64,000 nucleotides of DNA from Nematostella vectensis (taxonomy: Eukaryota > Cnidaria > Anthozoa > Actiniaria > Edwardsiidae): NCBI RefSeq assembly GCF_932526225.1, contig NC_064038.1, forward strand, positions 6,752,570 to 6,816,569. The letters run 5' to 3'. Positions within the stretch are counted from its first letter, which is position 1. Each line of letters begins with the position of its first letter. The position numbers were made by a program, and so were the translations under genes. Positions 33,701-43,242 of the stretch are shown piece by piece. The notes under the pieces are model-generated. The model was not told the DNA's origin. It saw nothing but the letters and a program-made list of their open reading frames with translations, and searched no databases.

Positions 33701-36700
33701 GGTTATGACCAGTATACTTGACTTGCACTTGCGCTCACAATCACGCACTCACGCATATAAAACTCAGACATATTGGAACCACTGACGCGAACGACACGCA
33801 CGCAACACGCGTGGCTACGATGCTTGGAATCATGCGCATTCGTATGAATAAACACCCGCGCGACACGGGGCTACGATTTTTGGAATTACTGGAATTCATA
33901 CGCATTGACGCGCAACAAGAAACGCTATAATCCTGGGAAATACTCTCATTTGCATGCATTCACACGTTTTCAACTTAAATCGCGCTCAATCGCACACACA
34001 AACTTAAAATAGCACGCATCGCCACGCACGCAATATAAGCCCACACGCACACGCGCGTAACACACACACTGACTTATTAACGCGCCTCTCATGCAAAATC
34101 CAAATATACACGCACGCAATACAAGCACACACGTACACGCGCGTAACACGCATCAGGGCTCACACACACTATACACGCATCAGGGCTAACACACAATAAT
34201 CCGCAAATAGCGGAGTTCACCTTTTGCTCTATACAAATATACACGCATCAGGGCTCACACACCCACAAATATCTTGCTCTAAAATCTGGACTCAGGAAAT
34301 TTAGTATCAAATATCCAACACAATGGAAATCAAAGCGCCCTTCCCCTCCCATACTTAGAACATTCTGCACGGTCTTGCTGAGCCTTTGTATTCACTTTTC
34401 GGGCAAGCTAAGCCCGCACTTACATTTATTGAGACGTAAGTGACCAGAGGGTCGATATCGCGGATAACAAACTTGACTAGGCCGTTGGCGGACGTAAATG
34501 TCTTGCTGAACATTTGCCCTTTGTTGGTGCTGGCGGTGATAGTGATGGTCTCGCCATTCAGGGGTGTACCGTCAGGTGCATTGACACTCAGCTACAAAAA
34601 CAGGGTAGATCAAATAAGGGTAAGATACAAGAGGGGAGGGGAGGGGAGGGGAGGGGAGGGGAGGGGAGGGGAGTGTGAACTTACTTGCCCAAAGAATGGG
34701 AGCCCAGGCTTGAAGTTCCTTGGAGTGCCAGAGTAGAAGTCCATCCGCACTCTGTAAGGCACCACGTCTGTTCTCGTAGTAGTAGCGTTGCGTGACACGT
34801 TAGTCGCACCCTCTGTCACGACAGCGTCCATCTGTACGCTAGTTCCGTAGTATGTGTACTTAAGGTCATCAAGCCCGAGTTCTTTGTTATTAAGAGTGAT
34901 GTCAGTACATCCCTTGATCTAAAGATAAAGCACAGAAACAAAAGCTTACCTCCACCTCGATGGTCTACCTGTGATTATCGGGCTTCCTGTGCTTACCTCC
35001 CTCTCTACCTAGATGCTATACTTGTGTTTATTGGGCTCCCTGTGCTTACCTCCTTCACTACATAGATGGTCAACCTGTGTTTATTGGACTCCCTGTGCTT
35101 ACATCCCTCGCTACAAAGATGGTCTACCTGTGTTTATTGGACTCCCTGGGCTTACCTCCCTCTCTACATAGAAGGTATACCTGTGTTTATTGGGCTCCCT
35201 GTGCTTACCTCCTTCTCTATTTGGATGGTCTTTCCCTCTCGTTCTCGCTGCCACCACCATTGTTTACGCAGCTTGATAATGACCTTGACTTTCCCGTTGA
35301 CCTGTTGACCATAGGTGTACCTTGCGGAAAAAAAAATTGCTCAGATACAAATACACTCAGAATTAGACTTTCGCAACGCCTATCTCGGGGGCCTTAGAAC
35401 TAGCCTAGGAAGGAGAATTGGGAGTGGGGTTCAGGCCCGTACCCAGGGGGGTGCAGGGGTTGCGAGCGCACCCCCCCCCCCCCCCCCCAAATCGGCCGAA
35501 GGTCCACTTTCGGTTCCCAATGGACGTGCTATTTGTAGACAAAACTATAAAGCATAAGCTAGATCACTCTGGTACGTAGCCAAATCCGACAATAAATCTC
35601 TCGACACATTCCTGTTATGACTGCAGCACTTTTCACCAAATACCTGTGGAGTATTTTTTTTTACCTGTGGAGTATTTTTTTTTTAAATAAAACCTAACGG
35701 TTTTTTTTTAATTTTTGCTTATGGGGGCAATTGTAGCGGGACTTTACATACTTGGCACAGATGGTTCCTGTGATTTCCTTGCTGTCGATTGCGACGTACG
35801 GTGGAGGCGAAATGGTCACCTCGAACTTAGGAAGCACTAGGAGAAAATAAGTGTTAAGAAGCTCAGGTTACGAAGATTCTAGGGGTAGGGGTACGACAAG
35901 CAGAGGGTGAAGGGTAGAGGAGGGGATGCACCTATTTTAAGGATTACAAGGTCTGCTGCAACCTTTCAAGCGTGCCTTATAAAAACATTTCTAGCTTGGC
36001 AAGATGATGTGTATATTTACCATATTTTGCCACTTCAATCTGCTGTACGACTTTCACGCCCTAAAAACAAAGTTGACATAATGAGGCATTTTGGATGAAC
36101 GAGACATCGCTCATATGATAATATAATAATTATATAATAAAAGACTACCTTTGCTTCAGCCGTTATTTTCCATATCCCAAGTAATGGCTGACTAGACAAC
36201 GGCAACTCCAAGCTAGCAATACCTGTGGCACATTATCAGGGTTAGCGTGTGGTTTTTCAGTTCGTGGTTGCACATGTTATTGCTGCACATGTTGGTCAGT
36301 GTGTGGTTGCACATTGCGATCAGCAGGCGCGTCATATGAATCATATGGAAAAAGCAGAGTATTTGAAGTTTCCCACTTTTTTCACCCGCCAAGGGAGGGT
36401 GCGCGCGCACCCTGCGCACCCCCCCCCCCCCCCCCCCCTGTGTACGCGCCTGGATCAGTGTATCATTGAACATGGTGTTCAGTGTGTGATTGCAAATGGT
36501 GGTCAGTGTATGATTGCACATGGTAGTCAGTGTATAATTGCAGATGGTGTTCAGTGTGTGATTGCGAATGGTGGTCAGTGTATGATTGCACATGGTAGTC
36601 AGTATATAATTGCAGATGGTGGTCAGTGTATGGTTGAACATGGTGTTCAGTGTATGATTGCACATGGTGTTCAGTGTTTGATTGCACATGGTGTTCAGTG

Positions 36701-39700
36701 TTTGATTGCACATGGTGGTCAGTGTATGATTGCAGATGGTGGTCAGTGTATGATTGCACATGGTGGTCAGTGTAATGATTGCACATGGTGGTCAGTGTAA
36801 TGATTGCACATGATGTTCAGTGTAATGATTGCACATGGTGTTCAGTGTGTGATTGCACATGGTGGTCAGTGTGTGATTGCACAGGGTGTTCAGGGTGTGA
36901 TTGCACAGGGTGGTTAATGTGTGATTGCACATAGTGGCCATTGTATGGTTGCACATGGTGGTCAGTGTGTGGTTGCACATGGTGTTCAGTATATGGTTGC
37001 ACATGGTAGTCAGTGTATGATTGCACATGGTGGTCAGTGTGTGATTGCACATGGTGGTCAGTGTGTGATCGCACATGGTGGTCAGTGTGTAATTGTACAT
37101 GGTGGTCAGTGTATCATTGCACATGGTGGTCAGTGTATGATTGCAGATGGTGGTCAGTGTATGATTGCACATGGTGGTCAGTGTGTAATTGTACATGGTG
37201 GTCAGTGTGTAATTGTACATGGTGGTCAGTGTATCATTGCACATGATAGTCAGTGTATGACTGCACATGGTGTTCTATGTTTGCCAAAGCAAATCCATAT
37301 GATAATTGCAATTGTGTATCACCAAATGCTTAGGCTCACCATCGGTAAAAGGTAGATTGTTCCATTCCATCATCCGAACACCACTAGGACTCTACAAGAT
37401 AACAACCCGCTCTGTATTTTATTTTGTTTTACAAAGAAAACAGTTAAAAATTGTCTCATGGAGAAGTCAAGTTAGAAAATCACGAAGTGAAACATACCTC
37501 TACTGATACTTTTTTAATCTGAGGAAAGAGAAAAAAAACTTATGTTTATTAAGCCAGGAACAGGTTTTTAATTTTTTTTTTAAAGTCGAGTAAGGTCGCT
37601 TTACCTCCCCATTAAGCGGCTTAAGGTCTGGTCTTGTTCCAATAACTCTTATGCGGACTGAAAATAAAAACTTTGTTTAATGTCATTATAATCACATGCC
37701 TAATGTGTTTTTTACGCGTATTTGTCCATTGGTATCCATGAAGTATTGCTGTGGGCTACGACACGGATTTTTGAGGTACAATCTTATTTGGTATGTAGGA
37801 AGAAAAGAAGGAAAACGGGACCGGTGGTGATGAGGCGGGAAGTAGGGAGTGGTCTGGGGGGCATGCTAACCTGTCTGGCCCGGTTTGTAGATAGGCTTGT
37901 CCGTTTGGATAAACAGTGAGTTGCTCTGACGCTCAATCGTAACTTTCTCGCTCTCCTCGAAAACTTCATCTTCGCCCACGGCGTTGCCGGACACGGTGAG
38001 CTTGGCGTTACCGAACTCCTCCTTGTTTGGTCTGAAGCCCTCGGGAACCTTTAGAGACATACGGGAAAGATTTCCAGTAAGAACTTGGCTACACACGAGA
38101 CAGCGATTAATTTGTATTGGGGGTGTACTAGTCACTCATCTCCCACTTCGAAACACGTATTCATGAAAATGTTTTCCTTTATAGCAGGAAAGCAGAGCTA
38201 GCCTAAAAATGGGAAAGGGGCACTAGGTGAAACTCGAGATATCTCTAAGGTCATGCAAAAGAGCTTTGATCTAAAGAGCCTAAATTTGGTCTGAGAGACG
38301 CATTATCTGATAGGAGGAGGGGGGGGGGGCTTGCTTCTCCGGAGAAATGTTGATATTTTCAAACTTCTAAAAATGTTAAAAATCGTATTGAAATGCATAT
38401 TGATTCGTTTACTTTATGCATATTAGTTTGTTTACTCTATGCATAATGATTTGATTACTTTATGCATATTGATTTGTTTACTTTATGCATATTGATTTGT
38501 TTACTCTATGCATAATGATTTGATTACTTTATGCATATTGATTTGTTTACTTTATGCATATTAGTTTGTTTACTCTATGCATAATGATTTGATTACTTTA
38601 TGCATATTGATTTGTTTACTTTATGCATATTGATTTGTTTACTCTATGCATAATGATTTGATTACTTTATGCATATTGATTTGTTTACTTTATGCATATT
38701 AGTTTGTTTACTCTATGCATAATGATTTGATTACTCTAATACAAATTGATTTCTTTACTCTATAGATATTCATTTGTTTAATCTATAGATATTATAAGAC
38801 TGCTATGTTTTCTCTATACATATTGATGTGTTTACTCTATAAATATTGATTTGTTTACTCTATTACATACATATATTGCATAAATAATGATTTCTAAATA
38901 CTCAATGCATATGGTTTCGTTTACAGTATGCATATTAATCTATTTACTCTATGCATATTAATTTCCTTACTTTATACATATTAAAATGTTGACTAAAAAC
39001 GAATTCTTTACTCTATGATATTGTTTCGTTTAATCTATGCATATCAATCAGTTTGCTCTAAACATATTGATTTGTTTACTATTAACACAAAGCCGTAGCA
39101 GGCCTCGAATTATTGAACAGATACAGAAACAATGGGGGGCACAGCCACGCCCCTACTGGTCATTTCCTTAAAATTTTTAAAAAATATCGGAGGGGGATGG
39201 GGGGGGGGCACGTGCCCCCCTCCCTACGCACACAAAGTGGCATGTCTTACCTTCAATTCTAGCTCTCCTGGAGCATCAGCAGTAAATTGTTTGTTGGTGG
39301 AAGCGATCACTTCCTCTCCCTTGTCAGTTGTTTGTAGCACGGCCGTGATGTTCCATGGTGTCGTCACGTTGTACAAGCTCACGCTCAACTTTGTTGCGTG
39401 ACCAGAGCGTAACACGCGGGAGCACGTGATGAGATATGCACTGCAGGAGAAAGAGCACATGTAAGACATGCCGGAGCACGTGATACCATATCCACTGTGG
39501 GGGGGGGGGGGGGGGGGGGGAGGGGGAAACACGCGGGAGCACGTGACAGGATACTTGAGAGGGGGGGCGCAAGTAAAACATGCGGGAGCAAGTGATAATA
39601 TATGCACAGGGGGGGGGGGGGGAGCGCGTGTGAGACATGCAGGAGCATGTGATATAAGATATCCACTGAAGGGGGAAGGGATGGAGAAACACGCGGGAGC

Positions 39701-40823
39701 ATGTGACAGGATATCCATTGTAGGAGAAAAAGCACGTTTGAAACATGCAGGAGCATGTGATAAAATATCCACTGGAGGGGGGGGGGGGGGGTGGCCTAGT
39801 GAAACCCGCGGGAGCACGTGATAAGTTCTATCCACTGGGGGGAGAGAAGCACAAGTGAAACCCGCTGGAGCACGTGGCAAGATATCCACTGGAAGGGAAA
39901 TGCACACAAAGAAAGCATGCGGGATAAAAAAAAAAACCTCTGGAAAAATAGGTTTGGAAAAAGCACGGAAAATAATATGGAAAATATAAAATCAAATAAT
40001 ATGAAAGAGGTTTTCTATATAATAGCCTCGCTGGGTTACAAAAAATGTGATTTAAGTATGTTATATGGATAGGTGAAGACGCGTACACAAGATTATATGA
40101 TGAGACATGAATTCGGGAAAACATCACGTATCCGAAAACGCGGGACATGACACATGCGCAAGCGATCGTCCGAATAGCACTTTCCGCTGAAACGCGAACA
40201 TAGCATTTCCCGTTACTACAACGTTTGAATTTCACGTCTCATTAGAAAAAGAAAATGGGAGACTAAGAGCAGCAATCAAACTACACTCATTTTGATAAAA
40301 AAGGAAAACGTCTAATTTTCTGTTCAGGCTGGGCATAGGCTTAGAGGTTATAGGGCTGGGGGAAGGCTGAAAATATTCTTAACAATGTTCTTAAATTTTA
40401 GTGTATATAAAAATATAATACCCTATTAAGCAATAAAAGAGATTACATTGTTATTATTAAGAACACAACTTGATTATTGGTCACACTAACAGAATATTTT
40501 GCTAGTGCTCTCATATTCTCGACATGTTCTTAGAATTTGGTGAAATTTAAGGCTGGACGTTCTTATAAAAAAGGGTTCTTATAAAGAATCGTATAGTCGC
40601 ATTTACTTTTGCTTGAGTTTCCAACTATAAAAAAAGAGAATAATCCGATAAAAGTCACGCAACATTTAGCGTTATATCTATTGGCCGCAGAAGGCACTTA
40701 ATTTGATTTGGTATACCTGTGGATAGGGCATCGCCATTCGCCAACACACAATAAAAGATACAGAACCATCAGTAAACAAATGCCTAGGAAAAAATATTGC
40801 CGAGGATCAAGAGTTTTTTTGTA

Positions 40824-40855
<32 letters not shown>

Positions 40856-41702
40856 AAAGAACAAATAATTGCCCTGCTCTCATTAACTGGGTCAATCTCC
40901 ATGAAATAACATTTCGCAATACAAATGTAATGTGTTTCCGTTGTGTGGAAGAGTGCCTTCCGAGATGTTAACACTTCCTTTTGCTCTGCAAGTACCTCTC
41001 CTACACTCCTAGCCCTAGACATCAACAACAATCACGCATTTTTTTACTTATGCTTGAAAATTAAGACACCGAGGATTAGCCGAGGGATTGCTATATAATT
41101 TTTACAATTTTTTCAAAATAAGTCTAGTGTGAAGCAAATTTTACTGCTGTTGGATTACCTTTTATTATATATATTCTTTTTATACGACTCAGGACCAAAC
41201 GCATTGGCATAGAAGTTTGCGAATTGTTCGATCGAAAATTGCTTGTGTGCTTTTGTAGCAATAAAGATCTCTTTAGATTTTCTTTTATCTTTAATGCAGG
41301 CCAGACATTATGTTATGCTTATAACATAGAAGAGAAATGATTAAAATCTTTACTGCTTTGTGACATTAAATGACAGAATATCGACATAACAAGACAAACA
41401 TTCATGTCATTTTGCGTATAATATCCGAGAAATCCTCAAATGTTGTTTGCTTGTTTAAAAGCAACTTTATTGTCTTGTCGAGACTTTGCGAATGCCTATA
41501 GACAATCAACTATCTTTAGCAGCTATGCTAAGCTAATAAAGGGAAAAGTTCTTGTAGAGGAATTCCCCCTCTGTTTTGCAAAACAAACATACATATTTGA
41601 TACAACGCGCTGCTAATGTTTTGCAAAGCGCATTGGTGCGACTTACCTTTCTGCATAAACGCAAAATCCAAGCACAAATAGCGCGAAGAAAAGGCGCCTC
41701 AT
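17952..41702 (-). CDS. Alpha-2-macroglobulin/CD109-like thioester protein
   Basis: A secreted thioester protein of innate immunity: family members trap proteases or tag targets through a reactive internal Cys-Gln bond. I resolve 39 coding exons with GT-AG borders (one GC-AG). Their lengths and phases sum to about 1,667 codons with a stop, so the gene looks complete and intact. Landmarks in order: signal peptide, [13 protein letters not shown] (MG2), AVDKSVYLL (MG7 region), a basic bait-like stretch ending in FPETWLW, GCGEQNM (thioester), GCALVQ before the receptor-binding domain, and a C-terminal NTR-like domain. Oddities are a Thr/Pro-rich insertion in MG6 and the terminal NTR, which is usual in C3/C4/C5 but here without an anaphylatoxin. 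Exon blocks are listed separately. The next gene upstream, SSR2, has the same orientation but no evident functional link. Confidence 0.93.
19686..22138 (-). CDS. Macroglobulin exons 33-37: receptor-binding domain
   Basis: Exons: 22070-22138, 21470-21624, 20058-20145, 19852-19926, 19686-19782. [16 protein letters not shown] is the usual entry to this domain; [17 protein letters not shown] and [11 protein letters not shown] follow the family pattern. The exon ending at 22070 is followed by GCAAGT, a GC donor. A 984-bp inverted-repeat transposon sits in the intron between 20145 and 21470. Confidence 0.88.
20269..21252. mobile_element. 984-bp inverted-repeat DNA transposon (MITE-like)
   Basis: The ends are inverted repeats of at least 110 bp beginning CAAGAGAGCATAAGATAAGA and containing TTTTTAGTAACCACCACCCC. 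It is flanked by a perfect 7-bp duplication GTTAGGG (20262-20268 and 21253-21259). The interior has no gene; a minus-strand frame at 20847-21203 is not convincing. It lies inside an intron of the macroglobulin gene. A 7-bp duplication is unusual among common superfamilies, so the family is not assigned. Confidence 0.88.
21602..22045. repeat. 49-bp tandem array at a macroglobulin exon edge
   Basis: About eight or nine copies of a unit containing GTAAGACATTGTATGAGACA and CAGTCTGAGAAGTAAAGTC. The complement of part of the unit equals the acceptor and first 20 bases of the adjoining exon (21470-21624), so the array grew from the exon's 5' edge into the intron. Confidence 0.88.
22262..22395. repeat. 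(GCCATC)n and CAT-rich microsatellite
   Basis: About eleven GCCATC hexamers followed by irregular CAT/CAC triplets, inside a macroglobulin intron. Open frames across it are low-complexity His/Ser/Asp repeats and not genes. Confidence 0.92.
22500..28628 (-). CDS. Macroglobulin exons 22-32: MG7, CUB and thioester domain
   Basis: Exons: 28416-28628, 27696-27932, 27418-27469, 26990-27079, 26599-26775, 26078-26159, 25508-25664, 25022-25096, 24780-24939, 22743-22972, 22500-22655. [16 protein letters not shown] opens the block, and VERKLLVE plus PEGVRKEY bridge to the thioester domain. The thioester motif GCGEQNM is in the exon at 26599-26775, followed by the alpha-helical barrel ([34 protein letters not shown]). 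The reactive Cys and Gln are both present, so a functional thioester is expected. Confidence 0.9.
23320..24460. repeat. About 95-bp G-rich minisatellite
   Basis: Around twelve copies of a unit with a variable G-tract, then CAGGGAAACCCAAGAAGAAG, GGAGGCAAGCATGTTGTGAC and CATCATCCGTATGTAGCTGG. Unit length varies with the G-tract (7-19 G). It lies in a macroglobulin intron; the repeated open frames on both strands are artefacts of the repeat. Confidence 0.95.
25222..25420. repeat. Dispersed repeat, copy A
   Basis: Contains TTATTGTCGGATTTGGCTAC, GATCTAGCTTATGCTTTATA and a G/C-rich end with GGTACGGGTCTG. The complement of 35430-35605 matches through the whole length with an internal gap. Probably a short transposon-derived repeat. 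Confidence 0.7.
27305..27420. repeat. GTT-rich microsatellite
   Basis: Imperfect GTT/GCT triplets over about 115 bp, directly next to a short macroglobulin exon (27418-27469). A plus-strand Val-rich frame here is not a gene. Confidence 0.85.
29190..31026 (-). CDS. Macroglobulin exons 18-21: MG6/bait-like region
   Basis: Exons: 30877-31026, 30531-30719, 29618-29723 and 29190-29356. Exon 18 holds [16 protein letters not shown]. Exons 19-21 form the variable bait-like region, rich in basic sites ([28 protein letters not shown]) that proteases such as furin or trypsin could cut, and end with [14 protein letters not shown], the conserved start of MG7. For exon 21 I chose the donor GTTGAT after GTCAAGTAC because only that phase joins exon 22. 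Confidence 0.87.
29990..30535. repeat. Roughly 125-bp tandem array carrying exon 19 donor copies
   Basis: About four imperfect copies of a unit with GGCATGCCGGGTTTTGCTAT, CACAAATACTTACGTAGAAG and GGACTGCCATAGCCAGTCCA. On the gene strand each copy holds a stretch like the last codons of exon 19 (SKAFY) followed by a GTAAGT donor. The array directly abuts the real exon end at 30531. Confidence 0.85.
31297..34918 (-). CDS. Macroglobulin exons 11-17: MG4-MG6 with Pro/Thr insertion
   Basis: Exons: 34685-34918, 34424-34591, 33544-33684, 32999-33073, 32771-32888, 32106-32281, 31297-31410. MG4-MG6 strands are followed, across exons 15-16, by an unusual insertion: Thr/Ser-rich ([15 protein letters not shown]), then a polyproline-basic stretch ([18 protein letters not shown]). 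After it the family pattern resumes with [19 protein letters not shown] and [14 protein letters not shown]. The insertion could be glycosylated or cleaved; neither is shown by sequence alone. Confidence 0.88.
32353..32715. repeat. GAT/GGT-rich minisatellite
   Basis: Irregular repeats of GATGGTGATGGTAATGGT over about 360 bp in a macroglobulin intron. Long open frames on both strands code only for simple repeats. Confidence 0.95.
34632..34672. repeat. (GGGGA)n microsatellite
   Basis: About eight tandem GGGGA units ending a few bases from the donor site of a macroglobulin exon (34685-34918). Confidence 0.95.
34940..35208. repeat. About 60-bp tandem array carrying exon 10 donor copies
   Basis: Four to five imperfect copies with GTGTTTATTGGGCTCCCTGT and GCTTACCTCC. 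On the gene strand each holds a GGAGGTAAGC donor-like edge identical to the one ending exon 10 at 35209, so the array repeats that exon's 3' edge. Confidence 0.8.
35209..39440 (-). CDS. Macroglobulin exons 2-10: MG1-MG3
   Basis: Exons, in gene order: 39251-39440, 37871-38048, 37605-37657, 37498-37518 (21 bp), 37340-37391, 36149-36222, 36021-36060, 35752-35836 and 35209-35320. Diagnostic strings are [13 protein letters not shown] at the end of exon 3, LKPLNGEIKKV across exons 4-5, LLGIWKI in exon 7 and VLPKFEVTI in exon 9, all typical of macroglobulin MG1-MG3. Exon phases chain without a break. Introns hold large tandem arrays. Confidence 0.9.
35430..35605. repeat. Dispersed repeat, copy B (inverted)
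   Basis: An inverted, diverged copy of the repeat at 25222. Its end carries a long C-tract and a GGCCCGTACCCAGGGGGGTG block. A related G/C-rich end also occurs near 36395-36450. Located in a macroglobulin intron. Confidence 0.7.
36465..37275. repeat. 24-bp tandem array
   Basis: More than thirty copies of a unit close to GTGTATGATTGCACATGGTG plus GTCA, with point variation. It lies in a macroglobulin intron. The long frames it creates on both strands are repeat artefacts. Confidence 0.95.
38395..39085. repeat. 24-25-bp AT-rich tandem array
   Basis: Copies of a unit like TTTACTCTATGCATATTGAT plus TTGT, arranged in a higher-order pattern of three variants in the first half and decaying to the right. 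Located in a macroglobulin intron. Confidence 0.93.
39441..39910. repeat. 60-80-bp tandem array beside macroglobulin exon 2
   Basis: Six to seven copies containing CGCGGGAGCACGTGA, GATATCCACTG and a variable G-tract. The GCGGGAGCACGTGATGAGAT block is the complement of the first bases of exon 2 (39251-39440), so the array repeats that exon's 5' edge. Confidence 0.85.
40505..40590. repeat. Dispersed TTTATAAGAAC repeat, copy 2 (inverted)
   Basis: An inverted copy of the repeat at 16836: CATGTTCTTAGAATTTGGTG, GGCTGGACGTTCTTATAA and a second GGTTCTTATAAA. It lies in the first intron of the macroglobulin gene. Confidence 0.5.
41559..41568 (-). promoter_or_regulatory. kappaB-like decamer in first intron
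   Basis: GGGGAATTCC on the minus strand fits the consensus GGGRNNYYCC for NF-kB/Rel proteins. It lies about 135 bp downstream of the start codon, in intron 1. A single short match, so support is weak. Confidence 0.3.
41647..41702 (-). CDS. Macroglobulin exon 1: signal peptide
   Basis: Encodes [18 protein letters not shown], a classic signal peptide with basic start, hydrophobic core and small residue before cleavage. It ends in phase 2 with a GTAAGT donor. A TATA box lies about 40 bp upstream, which supports the choice of this ATG. Confidence 0.9.
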
Positions 41703-41741
41703 TTTGGTAGTCGCGAGTCTAGCAGTTCTTCGCTCGTCTCG

Positions 41742-41780
41742 CTTTTTATACACCCAGTCAAATCCAAAACTGTTGCGCAA
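41742..41780 (-). promoter_or_regulatory. Macroglobulin core promoter: TATA box and C/EBP palindrome
   Basis: On the minus strand TATAAAAAG (41742-41750) lies about 40 bp before the ATG, and the perfect C/EBP palindrome TTGCGCAA (41773-41780) lies 22 bp upstream of it. Such an arrangement is usual in acute-phase and innate-immune genes of vertebrates. Use in this organism is inferred. Confidence 0.5.
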
Positions 41781-43242
41781 AGCAGGAAACCGTGCCTACG
41801 TTCGTCTGCCTCCCACACGTAGGAATAATACGATGTATCAAATGTAACTAGACACCGACGATAACAGATGGCACAAGAACGGGTCAACAGAACAGTCCGA
41901 CTTTTTACCAAGTCAACACAATTGATTATTCTACCTTTATCCACCCTTTTTAGTAAACAAGCCTATTCAAAGAGCGATATAGGATCTATTTGTTGATAGA
42001 GGATGCTGAGAGAGAGAGAGAGATGTTTTACAGTCAGGCTCGTTTCCTGTGTTTTTTATGATTTCCCGTTCCGTTCTGTAGGCGTGACTCATACGTTGTT
42101 ATAGGCGTGACGTGTCTTAAAATATGTAATGGATAAGCAGGTAGCTCGAGATTCCTGTGTTTAATGTTCGCGAGAAAATTGGGTACGAGAAAAAATTGAG
42201 TATTACATCTTATCAAGTTACTCCCCCACCCTCTTGGCACTCGCCAAAGGAAGCCCAAATATTAGAAATCTCGACCCAACAAAATGAAATGCCTGCAGGG
42301 GAGGTAAAAGTAGAACCCATGTCCCATCTATCAAATTCCTCTATTTGTAGATGCAGTCCTTCTCTGACAGGAGTAAGAGGGGGAGGGGGGATTAGGGGGT
42401 CCTGGCATTTATTTATGTTGGGTCAGTATGCAGCTCTTACAAGCTGCAAATTTGATTGGGCAAATGAACAATATCCGCACCTTGACACAAAGAACAAAAA
42501 GGATAGAGACAAAAGAACTCCTTTGTAGAACACAGGACATAGCAGCTGCGTACTTACTCTTTATGTTTGGTACTTTATTTCTTATCCTATTTAAAACAAA
42601 GTACATGACCTACCCCTCAGTAAGAAAAAGGCAGGCCCGTTCAGAGAGTTGGCAGGGGAATGAGTACACTAGGCATGCGCTCTACGTAACATTAGAACTC
42701 AAAAGTGTGGAATTCAGAATTGTCCGTACTACTCTTCACCCCACCTTGCGCTTTTCCCTAGACAGGCCACTGCCATTACATGGAGATTTTAGTATTCGAT
42801 TTTTGAGGTAACTAATAAAATATCACCCAGCACTGAGTTTAGAGTAAAAATCTTTATTATAATAATACTAGAAATATGCACTTTTCAGACCAATTGGAAA
42901 ACAACCTAGACATTTGGATACTGTAATATTAGCGTTACAGTATAGCTAGCAGCCCAAGATATCAGACACCTTCACTAGGGCACAAACTATAAGTTGATAA
43001 GCTGCTGATAAATTGAGCTACTGTATGGTAAAGCGACAGGTATTCATAGAGAACCATGCAAACTTCCATGTTTATAGAATGTGCCAATGTAATGGGGAGC
43101 AGAATATTCTGATGAAAATTTAATTGTGTAACTGTAATATGAATTTACAATTTACAAGACTCAGCTTGGTTCAGCTCGCCTTCAAATGGATCTGAAGCCA
43201 ATGACAAGATGTTAAGGGTCATTGGGTGCTGTGAATGGTGAC
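41751..43242. other. Intergenic region between the macroglobulin gene and SSR2
   Basis: No gene recognised. Two overlapping plus-strand open frames at 42157-42811 lack domain character. A minus-strand polyadenylation signal AATAAA (42853-42858) probably serves SSR2. Confidence 0.5.
42853..42858 (-). terminator. Probable polyadenylation signal of SSR2
   Basis: AATAAA on the minus strand about 385 bp downstream of the SSR2 stop. Distance and orientation fit a 3' UTR end; other AT-rich signals nearby are possible. Confidence 0.4.

Noticed and set aside
36213-37355. Long frames of about 80-180 codons in both directions (His/Thr or Ile/Ala repeats)
   Set aside because: They arise from the 24-bp tandem array; the repeat unit length divisible by three keeps frames open.
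42157-42811. Two overlapping 120-codon plus-strand frames
   Set aside because: No domain, no splice context and composition like random AT-rich DNA; probably chance.
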